A stretch of 64,000 nt of DNA from Paracidovorax valerianellae (GTDB taxonomy: Bacteria; Pseudomonadota; Gammaproteobacteria; Burkholderiales; Burkholderiaceae_C), in the NCBI RefSeq assembly GCF_900102625.1, contig NZ_FMZC01000007.1, forward strand, positions 1 to 64,000. The letters run 5' to 3'. Position 1 is the stretch's first letter. Each line of letters starts with the position of its first letter. Positions 20,256 through 30,435 of this stretch are shown piece by piece. Both the position numbers and the translations under genes were made by a program. Under the pieces are notes generated by a model. It saw nothing but the letters and a program-made list of their open reading frames with translations, searched no databases and was not told where the DNA came from.

Positions 20256-20741
20256 ATGGCGATCGTTGTCAACAAACCCCTGCCTGAATTTGAAGCCAAC
20301 GCGACCGGAGGGATCAAGGTCTCTAACACCTCGCACCTTGGCCAGGTTCTGATCCTGTACTTCTATCCCAAGGACAACACCCCTGGCTGCACGACAGAAG
20401 CCATGCAGTTCCGCGACAAGTACAAAGACTTCGTCAAGGCCGGTGCCGCCGTCTTCGGCGTGTCGCGCGACAACATGAAGTCGCACGACGACTTCAAGGA
20501 AAAGCTCGAACTCCCGTTCGAACTGATCGCCGACACCGAAGAAAAAATGTGCCACATGTTCGGCGTGGTCAAGAACAAGATCATGTACGGCAAGAAGGTC
20601 AAGGGCATCGAGCGCAGCACGTTCCTCGTCGGCCCCGACGGCATCCTCGCCCAGGAATGGCGTGGCCTCAAGGTGCCGGGCCATGTGGACGAAGTCCTCA
20701 AGGCCGTGAAGTCCATCAAGGCCCTCAAGAAAGCTGCCTAA
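20256..20741 (+). CDS. bcp: Peroxiredoxin, BCP/PrxQ type
   Basis: 161 residues, thiol peroxidase reducing H2O2 and organic hydroperoxides. The peroxidatic Cys is C45 in NTPGCTTEAMQFRDKY. The usual resolving Cys of E. coli BCP, five residues later, is replaced by Met50; another Cys is present at 99 (EEKMCHMF), so it is either a one-Cys enzyme or uses an atypical resolving residue. DFKEKLELPFELIADTEEKM and STFLVGPDGILAQEWRGLKV are family blocks. A good intrinsic terminator lies 92 bases downstream. Confidence 0.93.
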   Translation: MAIVVNKPLPEFEANATGGIKVSNTSHLGQVLILYFYPKDNTPGCTTEAMQFRDKYKDFVKAGAAVFGVSRDNMKSHDDFKEKLELPFELIADTEEKMCHMFGVVKNKIMYGKKVKGIERSTFLVGPDGILAQEWRGLKVPGHVDEVLKAVKSIKALKKAA

Positions 20742-20833
20742 TCGCGCTGCGGCATGGCTCCGCGGCCCGTCATGGGGAGCATGCATAATGGGTCGATGCT
20801 GCTGAGAAACGCAACGCCCTCCCTTCACCAACA

Positions 20834-20861
20834 AGCCGCCTTGGCCTCCAGGCGGCTTTTT
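20834..20861 (+). terminator. Intrinsic terminator between bcp and phoH
   Basis: AGCCGCC (20834-20840) pairs with GGCGGCT (20851-20857), followed by TTTTT. It closes the bcp transcript and leaves phoH with its own promoter. Confidence 0.8.
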
Positions 20862-20894
20862 GCTTTCTGACCATCCCTTCGAGGCCATTGCACC

Positions 20895-22712
20895 ATGCCC
20901 CTGCCCCCCGCTCCCACCCGGCGCGCCGCGCTGCTTTCCCCGGATGCCTACCACCAGACCGCGGCCCGCGCGGACCTGAACACCGCCGACGAGCCCGCCG
21001 AAACCGTCGAAGCCCCCGCACCCCGCGCCTCCCGCAAATCGTCATCACGCACGACGCAGGCCACGCGCGCTGAAACCCCACGCCAGGAAAGCCCCGCAGT
21101 TCGCGCCCCGGCACCGATGGCGGACGACGTTGCCTTGCCGCAAGAGCGCAACCCGTCGACACGACGCCGTAACGCCCCAGCACCGGCTGCCGCCCCCATG
21201 CAAGCCCGCGAACCCGCCACGGCCGAGCCGATCCAGTCGCGGGCGCCGGTCGCCGCCACAGAAGCGGCAGCGGCCCCCATCGCATCGCCCGGCGCGCGTG
21301 CCCGCAAGGTGCGCAGCAACGGTCCCAAGAAGATGTTCGTGCTCGACACCAACGTGTTGCTGCACGACCCGACGAGCCTCTTCCGCTTCGAGGAACACGA
21401 CATCTTCCTGCCGATGATCGTGCTCGAAGAACTCGATGGCCACAAAAAAGGCATGACCGAGGTCGCACGCAACGGCCGGCAGGCCAGCCGCACGCTCGAC
21501 GCCCTGGCCGCCGCGCAGGGCGCCGACATCGCGCGCGGGCTCAAGCTCGACTCCACCGGCCAGCGCGCCGCTGGCGGTTGCCTTTATTTCCAGACGGCCC
21601 CGCTCGACTACAGCCTGCCTACCAGCCTGCCCCAGGGCAAGGCCGACAACCAGATCCTGGGCGTTGTCGAAGCCCTGCGCAAACTGCATGCCCCTCGCGA
21701 AGTCGTGCTGGTGTCCAAGGACATCAACATGCGCGTCAAGGCACGCGCGCTCGGCCTGAACGCCGAGGATTACCAGAACGACAAGACGCTGGAAGACGGC
21801 GACTTGCTGTATTCCGGCCTGCTCGCGCTGCCGGCCGACTTCTGGGTCAAGACCGGCAAGAACGTCGAGAGCTGGCAAAGCGGCGTGCACACCTATTACC
21901 GCGTGGGCGGGCCGGTGGTGCCGCAACTGATGATCAACCAGTTCGTGTATTTCGAAGCGCCCGGCGAGCCCAGCCTGTTCGCCCGCGTGACCGAAATCCG
22001 CGACCGCACGGCTGTGCTGCAAACGCTCAAGGACTACGGCTCGGCCAAGAACGCGGTATGGGGCGTGAACACGCGCAACCGCGAGCAGAACTTCGCCATG
22101 AACCTGCTCATGGACCCTGAGGTCGATTTCGTCACCCTCACCGGCACGGCCGGCACTGGCAAGACGCTGATGGCGTTGGCCGCCGGCCTCACGCAGGTGC
22201 TGGACGAGCGCCGCTACACCGAGATCATCATGACCCGCGCCACCGTGAGCGTGGGCGAGGACATCGGTTTCCTGCCCGGCACCGAGGAAGAAAAGATGGG
22301 TCCCTGGATGGGCGCGCTGGACGACAACCTCGAATTCCTGGCCAAGGGCGACGGCGGCAACGCTGGCGAATGGGGCCGCGCGGCCACCAATGAGCTGATC
22401 CGCAGCCGCATCAAGATCAAGAGCATGAACTTCATGCGCGGGCGCACGTTCCTGAACAAGTACGTGATCATCGACGAGGCGCAGAACCTGACGCCCAAGC
22501 AGATGAAGACGCTCATCACGCGCGCAGGCCCGGGCACCAAGATCATCTGCATGGGCAATCTGGCGCAGATCGACACGCCCTACCTGACCGAAGGCTCTTC
22601 CGGCCTGACCTACGCCGTGGACCGCTTCAAGGGCTGGCCGCACAGCGGTCATATCACCCTGGCGCGCGGCGAGCGCTCACGCCTGGCGGACTTCGCCAGC
22701 GAAGTGCTGTGA
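20895..22712 (+). CDS. PIN-PhoH family ATPase (YlaK/PhoH2-like)
   Basis: 605 residues. Residues 1-140 are low-complexity, rich in Ala, Pro, Arg. Then comes a PIN nuclease-like domain starting KKMFVLDTNVLLHDPTSLFR with its acidic residues (VLDTN, LEELDG), and a C-terminal PhoH ATPase with Walker A TGTAGTGKTLMALAAGL and Walker B YVIIDEAQNLTPKQM. PIN-PhoH proteins are thought to act in RNA metabolism as helicase plus ribonuclease. The start MPLPPAPTRRAALLSPDAYH is kept because relatives in this family, as I recall, share it. It is followed by a small membrane protein gene. Confidence 0.88.
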   Translation: MPLPPAPTRRAALLSPDAYHQTAARADLNTADEPAETVEAPAPRASRKSSSRTTQATRAETPRQESPAVRAPAPMADDVALPQERNPSTRRRNAPAPAAAPMQAREPATAEPIQSRAPVAATEAAAAPIASPGARARKVRSNGPKKMFVLDTNVLLHDPTSLFRFEEHDIFLPMIVLEELDGHKKGMTEVARNGRQASRTLDALAAAQGADIARGLKLDSTGQRAAGGCLYFQTAPLDYSLPTSLPQGKADNQILGVVEALRKLHAPREVVLVSKDINMRVKARALGLNAEDYQNDKTLEDGDLLYSGLLALPADFWVKTGKNVESWQSGVHTYYRVGGPVVPQLMINQFVYFEAPGEPSLFARVTEIRDRTAVLQTLKDYGSAKNAVWGVNTRNREQNFAMNLLMDPEVDFVTLTGTAGTGKTLMALAAGLTQVLDERRYTEIIMTRATVSVGEDIGFLPGTEEEKMGPWMGALDDNLEFLAKGDGGNAGEWGRAATNELIRSRIKIKSMNFMRGRTFLNKYVIIDEAQNLTPKQMKTLITRAGPGTKIICMGNLAQIDTPYLTEGSSGLTYAVDRFKGWPHSGHITLARGERSRLADFASEVL

Positions 22713-22728
22713 ACGGGAGCACCCGGTA

Positions 22729-23094
22729 ATGGCCGTGGGATGGATGACTGCGCTCAAGCTGGTGCCCTGGGGCGACGTGATCGAAGCGACGCCCCAGATC
22801 CTGCAGGCCGCCCGGCGGCTGCTGGGTCAGACACAGAAAGGACCGGCCACGACGGCCGCGCCTTTGCCGAACGGCACGGAGGACGGCCTGGCCGCGCTGC
22901 GCCAGCGGGTACAGGCGCTGGAGGCCGAGCAGCAGGCGTCGGCCGTGCTGATCGGTTCACTGGCCGAGCAGAACGCCCAGCTCGTGCGTGCGGTGGATGC
23001 GCTGCGGGTGCGCAGCCAGCGCTTGACCATTGCCGTGTCGCTGATCGGCGCGGGAACGGTCGGACTGCTGATCTGGGCCTTGGGCAGTCCCTGA
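22729..23094 (+). CDS. Small protein with coiled coil and C-terminal membrane segment
   Basis: 121 residues. A helical N-terminal part (MAVGWMTALKLVPWGDVIEA) precedes a predicted coiled coil (LAALRQRVQALEAEQQASAV to AVDALRVRSQRL, about residues 45-95) and one membrane span at the end (IAVSLIGAGTVGLLIWALG). Such tail-anchored proteins are common but have no assigned function. It follows phoH by 16 bases and is probably in its operon. A dispersed repeat begins 30 bases after the stop. Confidence 0.65.
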   Translation: MAVGWMTALKLVPWGDVIEATPQILQAARRLLGQTQKGPATTAAPLPNGTEDGLAALRQRVQALEAEQQASAVLIGSLAEQNAQLVRAVDALRVRSQRLTIAVSLIGAGTVGLLIWALGSP

Positions 23095-23124
23095 TGGGCT
23101 CCTTCGCACTTCCTCAAGGCGTTT

Positions 23125-23178
23125 GCTATTTAATTTATAGCAATGCTCCCTAGGGGAATATGCGCTGGAGGGCTTTTT
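23125..23178. repeat. Dispersed intergenic repeat, copy 3
   Basis: GCTATTTAATTTATAGC (23125-23141) then AATGCTCCCTAGGGGAATAT and GCGCTGGAGGGCTTTTTG. This is the most complete copy of the family and ends in a T-run. It sits between convergent genes (phoH unit and dnaB), where it could also end transcripts. Confidence 0.78.
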
Positions 23179-23189
23179 GACCTGAAACG

Positions 23190-24602
23190 CTAGAAATCGT
23201 CGCCGGAACCCATGGCGAGATTTTCGAAGCGCGTCTGGTTCTTCTGGAAGAACAGCTTCACCGTGCCGGTGGGGCCGTTCCGCTGCTTGCCGATGATGAC
23301 CTCGGCCACGTTCGGCTCCTTGCTGTCCTTGTTGTAGTAGTCGTCGCGATAGATGAACATGATGATGTCGGCATCCTGCTCGATGGCGCCCGACTCGCGC
23401 AGGTCGGACATCATCGGCCGCTTGTCGGTGCGCTGCTCCACCGAACGGTTGAGCTGCGACAGCGCGATCACGGGGCACTGAAGCTCCTTGGCCAGCATCT
23501 TGAGGCCCCGGGAGATTTCGCCCAGCTCGGTCGCACGGTTGTCCGAACTGGACGAGCCCGAGCCGCTCATGAGCTGCAGGTAATCGACCACGATCAATCC
23601 GAGCTTGCCGCACTGGCGTGCCAGCCGGCGCGCGTTGGCGCGCAGTTCGCTGGGCGTGAGGCCAGGCGTCTCGTCGATGTGCAGCGACACCGTGCGCAGG
23701 CGCTCGATCGCCTCGGTCAGGCGCGGCCACTCCTCGTCGGTGAGCTTTCCGGTGCGCAGGTTGCCCTGGTTCACGCGGCCGATGGAGCCCACGATCCGCA
23801 CCGCCAATTGGGCGGCGCCCATTTCCATCGAGAAGATGGCGACGGGCAGGCCTTCGTTGAGCGCCACGTGCTCGGCGATGTTCACCGCGAACGAGGTCTT
23901 GCCCATTGACGGACGCGCCGCCAGCACCACCATGTCGCCGGCCTGCAGGCCCGACGTCATGCGGTCCAGGTCGGCAAAGCCGGTCGGCACGCCCGTCACG
24001 TCCACCGGGTTGTCCGCCATTTCCTGGACACGGTCCAGCAGGTCCACCACCAGCGTGTCGAGTGACTGGAAGCCCTGCTTCATGCGCGAGCCTTCTTCGC
24101 CGATGGCGAAGATCTTCTGCTCGGCCTCGTCCAGAATGCGCTCGACCGTCTTGCCCTTGGGGTTGAAGGCGTTGGTGGAGATCTCGTCGCTCGCCGTGAC
24201 CAGCTTGCGCAGGATCGAGCGCTCCCGCACGATTTCGGCGTACCGCCGGATGTTGCTGGCGCTCGGCACGTACTGCGCCAGGCTGTTGAGGTACGCCAGC
24301 CCACCGATCTCCTCGGTCTTGCCCAGACTCTGCAGCCGCTCGTACACCGTGATCACGTCGGCGGGCTTGCTGGCGTTCACCATCGTGCCGATGGCCGAAT
24401 AGATGAGCTGGTGCTCGTGCCGGTAGAAATCGCTGTCCACGAGCAGATCGCCCACCCGGTCCCAGGCCATGTTGTCCAGCAGCAGGCCGCCCAGCACGCT
24501 GGATTCGGCCTCCAGAGAATGCGGCGGCACGCGCAACTGCGCGACTTCGCGGTCCGGCGCCGGAGCGAAGTCCTGGTCGATGGAAAGGGACTCGAGGGTC
24601 AT
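23190..24602 (-). CDS. dnaB: Replicative DNA helicase DnaB
   Basis: 470 residues. N-terminal helical domain (VPPHSLEAESSVLGGLLLDN), linker helix, then a RecA-type motor with Walker A AARPSMGKTSFAVNIAEHVA, Walker B LGLIVVDYLQLMSG and the arginine finger region. DnaB is the hexameric helicase at the fork; PriB, encoded 1 kb upstream on the same strand, is part of the restart machinery that reloads it. The gene follows rplI, with a terminator in between (24750-24769). Confidence 0.97.
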   Translation of the reverse strand: MTLESLSIDQDFAPAPDREVAQLRVPPHSLEAESSVLGGLLLDNMAWDRVGDLLVDSDFYRHEHQLIYSAIGTMVNASKPADVITVYERLQSLGKTEEIGGLAYLNSLAQYVPSASNIRRYAEIVRERSILRKLVTASDEISTNAFNPKGKTVERILDEAEQKIFAIGEEGSRMKQGFQSLDTLVVDLLDRVQEMADNPVDVTGVPTGFADLDRMTSGLQAGDMVVLAARPSMGKTSFAVNIAEHVALNEGLPVAIFSMEMGAAQLAVRIVGSIGRVNQGNLRTGKLTDEEWPRLTEAIERLRTVSLHIDETPGLTPSELRANARRLARQCGKLGLIVVDYLQLMSGSGSSSSDNRATELGEISRGLKMLAKELQCPVIALSQLNRSVEQRTDKRPMMSDLRESGAIEQDADIIMFIYRDDYYNKDSKEPNVAEVIIGKQRNGPTGTVKLFFQKNQTRFENLAMGSGDDF

Positions 24603-24749
24603 GGCAAAAGGTCCTCTCGCGGCGCGCGCGGTGGATTCACGTCAGGCAGATAAGACTGGAAAACGGAAGACTGGAGATGACAAGTCTGTGGACAAGCTGT
24701 TCACAGCCGGTGGGCGACCGGTGCATGGAACAACGCGCCAGAAACGCGA

Positions 24750-24769
24750 AAGCCGCCCGAGGGCGGCTT
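24750..24769 (-). terminator. Terminator of the rpsF-priB-rpsR-rplI operon
   Basis: AAGCCGCCC (24750-24758) pairs with GGGCGGCTT (24761-24769) over nine bases. Read on the minus strand it is followed by TCGCGTTTC, a weak T-tract. It lies 30 bases past the rplI stop. Confidence 0.65.
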
Positions 24770-24799
24770 CACGATCGATGCCAGAGGCAGCGCTTTTCT

Positions 24800-25252
24800 T
24801 TAGGCGGTTTCGCCGTAGACCGACACGGTCACGTCCACCACCACATCGGTGTGCAGAGCCACGCTCACCGTGTTGTCGCCAACGACCTTGATCGGGCCGT
24901 TGGGCAGGCGGATCTGCGACTTCACGACCTTGTAGCCTTGCTTGTTCAGCTCTTCGGCGATGTCGTGGTTCGTCACAGAACCGAACAGGCGGCCGTCCAC
25001 GCCAGCCTTTTGCGTCAGCTTGACGGTCGAACCGCCGAGCTTTTCGCCTTGGGCTTGGGACTCTGCCAGCTTGGCGGCAGCGGCCTTTTCCAGTTCGGCG
25101 CGCTTGGCTTCGAACTCGGCCTTGGCCGATTCGGTAGCGCGGCGGGCGCGGCCCGAAGGAATCAGGAAGTTACGGGCATAGCCGTCTTTGACCTTGACGA
25201 TTTCGCCGAGGTTGCCGAGGTTCACAACCTTGTCGAGCAGGATGATTTGCAT
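24800..25252 (-). CDS. rplI: 50S ribosomal protein L9
   Basis: 150 residues, the full family length. The N-terminal rRNA-binding domain is [20 protein letters not shown] with [16 protein letters not shown]; the long connecting helix ([20 protein letters not shown]) leads to the C-terminal domain ([20 protein letters not shown]). Last gene of the ribosomal operon, 12 bases after rpsR. Confidence 0.98.
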   Translation of the reverse strand: MQIILLDKVVNLGNLGEIVKVKDGYARNFLIPSGRARRATESAKAEFEAKRAELEKAAAAKLAESQAQGEKLGGSTVKLTQKAGVDGRLFGSVTNHDIAEELNKQGYKVVKSQIRLPNGPIKVVGDNTVSVALHTDVVVDVTVSVYGETA

Positions 25253-25264
25253 GACTGGTGCTCC

Positions 25265-25546
25265 TTAGATCTTGTGCTGGTCGCTGTAAGGCACCAGTGC
25301 CAGGAAGCGCGCGCGCTTGATGGCGGTGTTCAGCTGACGCTGGTAGATGGCGCGCGTGCCGGTCAGGCGTGCGGGGATGATCTTGCCGTTTTCAGCGATG
25401 AAATCGCGCAGGGTGTCGACATCCTTGTAGTCGATCTCTTCCACACCGGCGACGGTGAAGCGGCAAAAGCGCTTGCGCTTGAACAGCAGCGACTGGGTGT
25501 TGCGCTTCGGGCGCTTGTCTTTGTTGAATTTCTTGAACGTGGCCAT
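25265..25546 (-). CDS. rpsR: 30S ribosomal protein S18
   Basis: 93 residues with [40 protein letters not shown] and [20 protein letters not shown], the standard S18 blocks. The N-terminus is extended with a Lys-rich segment ([20 protein letters not shown]) as in other Burkholderiales. It is located 18 bases after priB. Confidence 0.98.
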   Translation of the reverse strand: MATFKKFNKDKRPKRNTQSLLFKRKRFCRFTVAGVEEIDYKDVDTLRDFIAENGKIIPARLTGTRAIYQRQLNTAIKRARFLALVPYSDQHKI

Positions 25547-25564
25547 TGACGGACCTCTTGAAAA

Positions 25565-25855
25565 TTAATCTTGTTGAATATCCTGGATGTGGAACACCAG
25601 ACCCTTGCCGTTGCGCGACGTTGCCAGAAACCCCCGGAATATCCAGAGACTCCCTAGCGCCTGTCTTGCCAACCGCTCGGCGAGCGCGCCGAAAGCGATG
25701 GCCTTCACAACGGCCTTGACCTCGCGCTGTGCACCGGCTTCTTGCTGCTGAGACCCGTGTTCGAGCTTCAGATCCAGCGCCGGGAGACCAGCGGGCGTGT
25801 AGCGCAGGGGCTGTGCCTCGGCGATACAGGCGGTGAGGACAACGCGGTTTTCCAC
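25565..25855 (-). CDS. priB: Primosomal replication protein N (PriB)
   Basis: 96 residues, single OB-fold that binds single-stranded DNA and links PriA to DnaT/DnaC during fork restart. ENRVVLTACIAEAQPLRYTP and LPALDLKLEHGSQQQEAGAQ start the fold; the end GFLATSRNGKGLVFHIQDIQ is characteristic. Its place between rpsF and rpsR is the conserved position in beta- and gammaproteobacteria. Confidence 0.93.
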   Translation of the reverse strand: MENRVVLTACIAEAQPLRYTPAGLPALDLKLEHGSQQQEAGAQREVKAVVKAIAFGALAERLARQALGSLWIFRGFLATSRNGKGLVFHIQDIQQD

Positions 25856-25871
25856 TCCTCCAGACGATGGA

Positions 25872-26249
25872 TCAGCGCTCGCCCGAAGCGGCGAACTCGG
25901 CCTGGCTGGCCTTGCGGGCTTCTTCGCGCTCGACGGTCTTCATCATTGAGGAAGGACCCGTGTCGGCCTTCTTCTTCTGAACCGTCAGGTGGCGCAGAAC
26001 GGCGTCGTTGAACTTGAAGGCGTGCTCCAGTTCAGCCATCACGGTCTGGTCGGCTTCGATGTTCACGCACAGGTAGTGCGCCTTGGCCAGCTTGTTGATC
26101 AGGTACGCCAGTTGACGACGGCCCCAGTCTTCCACGCGGTGCACCTTGCCGCCGCCGGCGACGATCATGCCCTTGTAGCGCTCCAGCATGGCTGGAACTT
26201 GTTCGCTTTGATCCGGGTGGATCAACAAAATGATTTCGTAGTGACGCAT
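25872..26249 (-). CDS. rpsF: 30S ribosomal protein S6
   Basis: 125 residues from [20 protein letters not shown], with GWLHPQGD-type codons upstream excluded as non-family. Blocks [20 protein letters not shown] and [20 protein letters not shown] are typical. GGAG seven bases before the ATG provides the ribosome-binding site. First gene of the rpsF-priB-rpsR-rplI operon, preceded by a promoter at 26315-26344. Confidence 0.97.
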   Translation of the reverse strand: MRHYEIILLIHPDQSEQVPAMLERYKGMIVAGGGKVHRVEDWGRRQLAYLINKLAKAHYLCVNIEADQTVMAELEHAFKFNDAVLRHLTVQKKKADTGPSSMMKTVEREEARKASQAEFAASGER

Positions 26250-26314
26250 GCAATCTCCTTGTGGATGAAGCCACCCGCTGCGTCTAGAAGCGGTATGGCA
26301 AGGCAAAGCCGGCG

Positions 26315-26344
26315 ATTATAGCCTCAGGGTCGCTGGCTTGTACA
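26315..26344 (-). promoter_or_regulatory. Sigma-70-type promoter of the rpsF operon
   Basis: On the minus strand TGTACA (26344-26339, four of six matches to TTGACA) and a perfect TATAAT (26320-26315) are 18 bases apart. The start point would be about 60 bases before the rpsF ATG. Confidence 0.7.
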
Positions 26345-26403
26345 CTCACGCCGGCCTGACTGACGCCAGCCCGACGCATCTGCGTGCAAGCGGCGCCTTT
26401 TCG

Positions 26404-26431
26404 CTTGAAATCCGCCGGGTGGCACCCATGT
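26404..26431 (+). promoter_or_regulatory. Sigma-32 (heat-shock) promoter of grpE-dnaK-dnaJ
   Basis: CTTGAAA at 26404-26410 and ACCCATGT at 26424-26431 with a 13-base spacer fit the RpoH consensus. The start would lie about 28 bases before the grpE ATG. It matches the clpB promoter in this window. Confidence 0.85.
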
Positions 26432-26466
26432 GCCGCGCGTACCGTTCACTTTCAGAAGAAATCGAC

Positions 26467-27027
26467 ATGTCCGATCAACACAATCCAGCCACCGCCTCTC
26501 ATGGGGATGCCGCCCCTGCCCCTGAAGAAGTCGAAGCCGCGATGGCGGCGCATGCCTCCGATGAACTGAGCCGCCTGCAGGGCGAACTGGCCGAACTCAA
26601 GGCCAAGAGCGCCGATCTGGCCGACCAATTCCTGCGCGCCAAGGCCGAAGCCGAAAACGCCCGCCGCCGCGCCGAGGAAGAAATCTCCAAGGCCCGCAAG
26701 TTCGGCATCGAGAGCTTCGCGGAAAGCATGCTGCCCGTGGCCGACAGCCTGGCCGCGGCCCTGGCCATCAAGGACGCGACGATCGAGCAATTGCGCGAAG
26801 GCTCGGACGCCACGCTGCGCCAGCTGACCTCCGCCCTGGAGCGCAACAAGGTGCTGGCCATCAACCCCAATGCCGGCGACAAGTTCGACCCGCACCAGCA
26901 CCAGGCGATCAGCATGGTGCCCGCCGAGCAGGAGCCCAACACGGTCGTGTCCGTGCTGCAAAAGGGCTATGTGATCGCCGAGCGCGTGCTGCGCCCGGCC
27001 CTGGTGACGGTGTCCGCGCCTAAGTGA
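26467..27027 (+). CDS. grpE: Nucleotide exchange factor GrpE
   Basis: 186 residues from [20 protein letters not shown]; upstream in-frame codons lie within the promoter and are rejected. A long helix ([40 protein letters not shown]) is followed by [18 protein letters not shown] and the C-terminal beta domain with [20 protein letters not shown]. GrpE is a dimer that releases ADP from DnaK. It heads the heat-shock cluster grpE-dnaK-dnaJ. Confidence 0.96.
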   Translation: MSDQHNPATASHGDAAPAPEEVEAAMAAHASDELSRLQGELAELKAKSADLADQFLRAKAEAENARRRAEEEISKARKFGIESFAESMLPVADSLAAALAIKDATIEQLREGSDATLRQLTSALERNKVLAINPNAGDKFDPHQHQAISMVPAEQEPNTVVSVLQKGYVIAERVLRPALVTVSAPK

Positions 27028-27079
27028 GCGACCGCCAACCGGAAGAAAAACTGCAGGCGACGGCTTGAAGCCTGCGAAG

Positions 27080-27088
27080 TTATCCACA
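27080..27088 (+). promoter_or_regulatory. Perfect DnaA-box sequence upstream of dnaK
   Basis: TTATCCACA, the consensus DnaA binding site, lies 44 bases before the dnaK start and is directly followed by AGTTATC, a partial second match. A single perfect box may be chance, but its place in the grpE-dnaK gap is worth noting. Confidence 0.5.
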
Positions 27089-27131
27089 AGTTATCGGCAT
27101 CCAAATCTTTTTCAAAATCTCGGAGAACAAC

Positions 27132-29087
<1,956 letters not shown>

Positions 29088-29175
29088 GCGCGCTCGCGTG
29101 CCCGACTAGCCGCCGCGCCGGGCCCTGCACAGGGGTCAGCGCGGCGTTCCTGTTCCAACCGAGCTCGGAAAGACC

Positions 29176-30321
29176 ATGTCCAAGAGAGACTTTTACGAAG
29201 TTCTGGGCGTTCCAAAGAACGCCTCGGACGAAGAGATCAAGAAGGCCTATCGCAAGCTGGCGATGAAGCACCACCCTGACCGCAATCAGGGTGAAGCGGC
29301 CAAGCCTGCCGAAGAGCGGTTCAAGGAAGCCAAGGAGGCTTACGAGATGCTCTCCGACCCGCAAAAACGGGCGGCCTACGACCAGTACGGCCATGCGGGC
29401 GTGGACCCGAACATGCGCGGCCCCGGCGGCGCGGGCGCGGAAGGCTTCGGTGGTTTTGCCGAGGCCTTCGGCGACATCTTCGGCGACATGTTCGGCCAGG
29501 GCGGCGCGCGCGGCCGTGGTCAGGGCGGGCGTCAGGTCTATCGCGGCAGCGACCTGAGCTACGCGATGGAGGTCACCCTCGAAGAGGCGGCCAAGGGCAA
29601 GGACGCGCAGATCCGCATTCCCTCGTGGGAATCGTGCGAGACCTGCCACGGCAGCGGCGCCAAGCCCGGCACCAGCGCAAAGACCTGCACCACCTGTGCT
29701 GGCGCCGGCACGGTGCAGATGCGCCAGGGCTTCTTCAGCGTGCAGCAGACCTGCCCACACTGCCGCGGCACCGGCAAGATCATTCCCGAGCCCTGCACCA
29801 CGTGCCACGGCCAGGGCAAGGTCAAGAAGCAGAAGACGCTGGAAGTGAAGATCCCTGCCGGCATCGACGACGGCATGCGCATTCGCAGCACGGGCAACGG
29901 CGAACCGGGCACCAATGGCGGCCCGCCGGGCGACCTGTACATCGAGATCCGGCTCAAGAAGCACGACATCTTCGAGCGCGATGGCGACGACCTGCATTGC
30001 CAGGTGCCGGTGAGCTTCATCACGGCCGCGCTGGGTGGCGAGATCGAAGTGCCCACGCTGCAAGGCAAGGCGGCCATCGACATTCCGGAAGGCACCCAGG
30101 CCGGCAAGCAGTTCCGGCTGCGGGGCAAGGGGATCAAGGGCGTGCGGGCCAGCTACCCCGGTGACCTGTACTGCCACATCGCGGTCGAAACGCCGGTCAA
30201 GCTGACCGAGCACCAGCGCAAGCTGCTGCGTGAACTGGAGGAGTCGCTCAAGAAGGGCGGCGCCAAGCATTCCCCCAGCGGCGAAAGCTGGACCGATCGG
30301 CTGAAGAACCTGTTCAGCTGA
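29176..30321 (+). CDS. dnaJ: Co-chaperone DnaJ (Hsp40)
   Basis: 381 residues. J domain with the essential HPD ([12 protein letters not shown]), a Gly/Phe-rich region ([20 protein letters not shown]), and four zinc-binding CXXCXGXG repeats ([32 protein letters not shown]) between about residues 150 and 220, then the two C-terminal substrate domains. It stimulates DnaK ATPase. A strong terminator follows after 26 bases. Confidence 0.98.
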   Translation: MSKRDFYEVLGVPKNASDEEIKKAYRKLAMKHHPDRNQGEAAKPAEERFKEAKEAYEMLSDPQKRAAYDQYGHAGVDPNMRGPGGAGAEGFGGFAEAFGDIFGDMFGQGGARGRGQGGRQVYRGSDLSYAMEVTLEEAAKGKDAQIRIPSWESCETCHGSGAKPGTSAKTCTTCAGAGTVQMRQGFFSVQQTCPHCRGTGKIIPEPCTTCHGQGKVKKQKTLEVKIPAGIDDGMRIRSTGNGEPGTNGGPPGDLYIEIRLKKHDIFERDGDDLHCQVPVSFITAALGGEIEVPTLQGKAAIDIPEGTQAGKQFRLRGKGIKGVRASYPGDLYCHIAVETPVKLTEHQRKLLRELEESLKKGGAKHSPSGESWTDRLKNLFS

Positions 30322-30347
30322 TTGGCACAAGCCCCTTTTCTGCAAAC

Positions 30348-30372
30348 GGCGCCTTCGGGCGCCTTTTTTTTT
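30348..30372 (+). terminator. Intrinsic terminator of the grpE-dnaK-dnaJ cluster
   Basis: GGCGCC-TTCG-GGCGCC (30348-30363), a stem with a stable UUCG tetraloop, followed by nine T. One of the best terminators in the window. Confidence 0.92.
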
Positions 30373-30435
30373 GCGCGGATGGGCAGCAAAGCCATCGCGC
30401 TCTGCGATGGCTGACAAGGCATCCATTGGGGGAAA

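Noticed and set aside
20796-20870. Short frame (24 residues) starting 12 bases after CATAAT upstream of phoH
   Set aside because: It runs through an intrinsic terminator and has no amino-acid bias or conservation argument; the similarity to the two leader peptides is probably coincidence.
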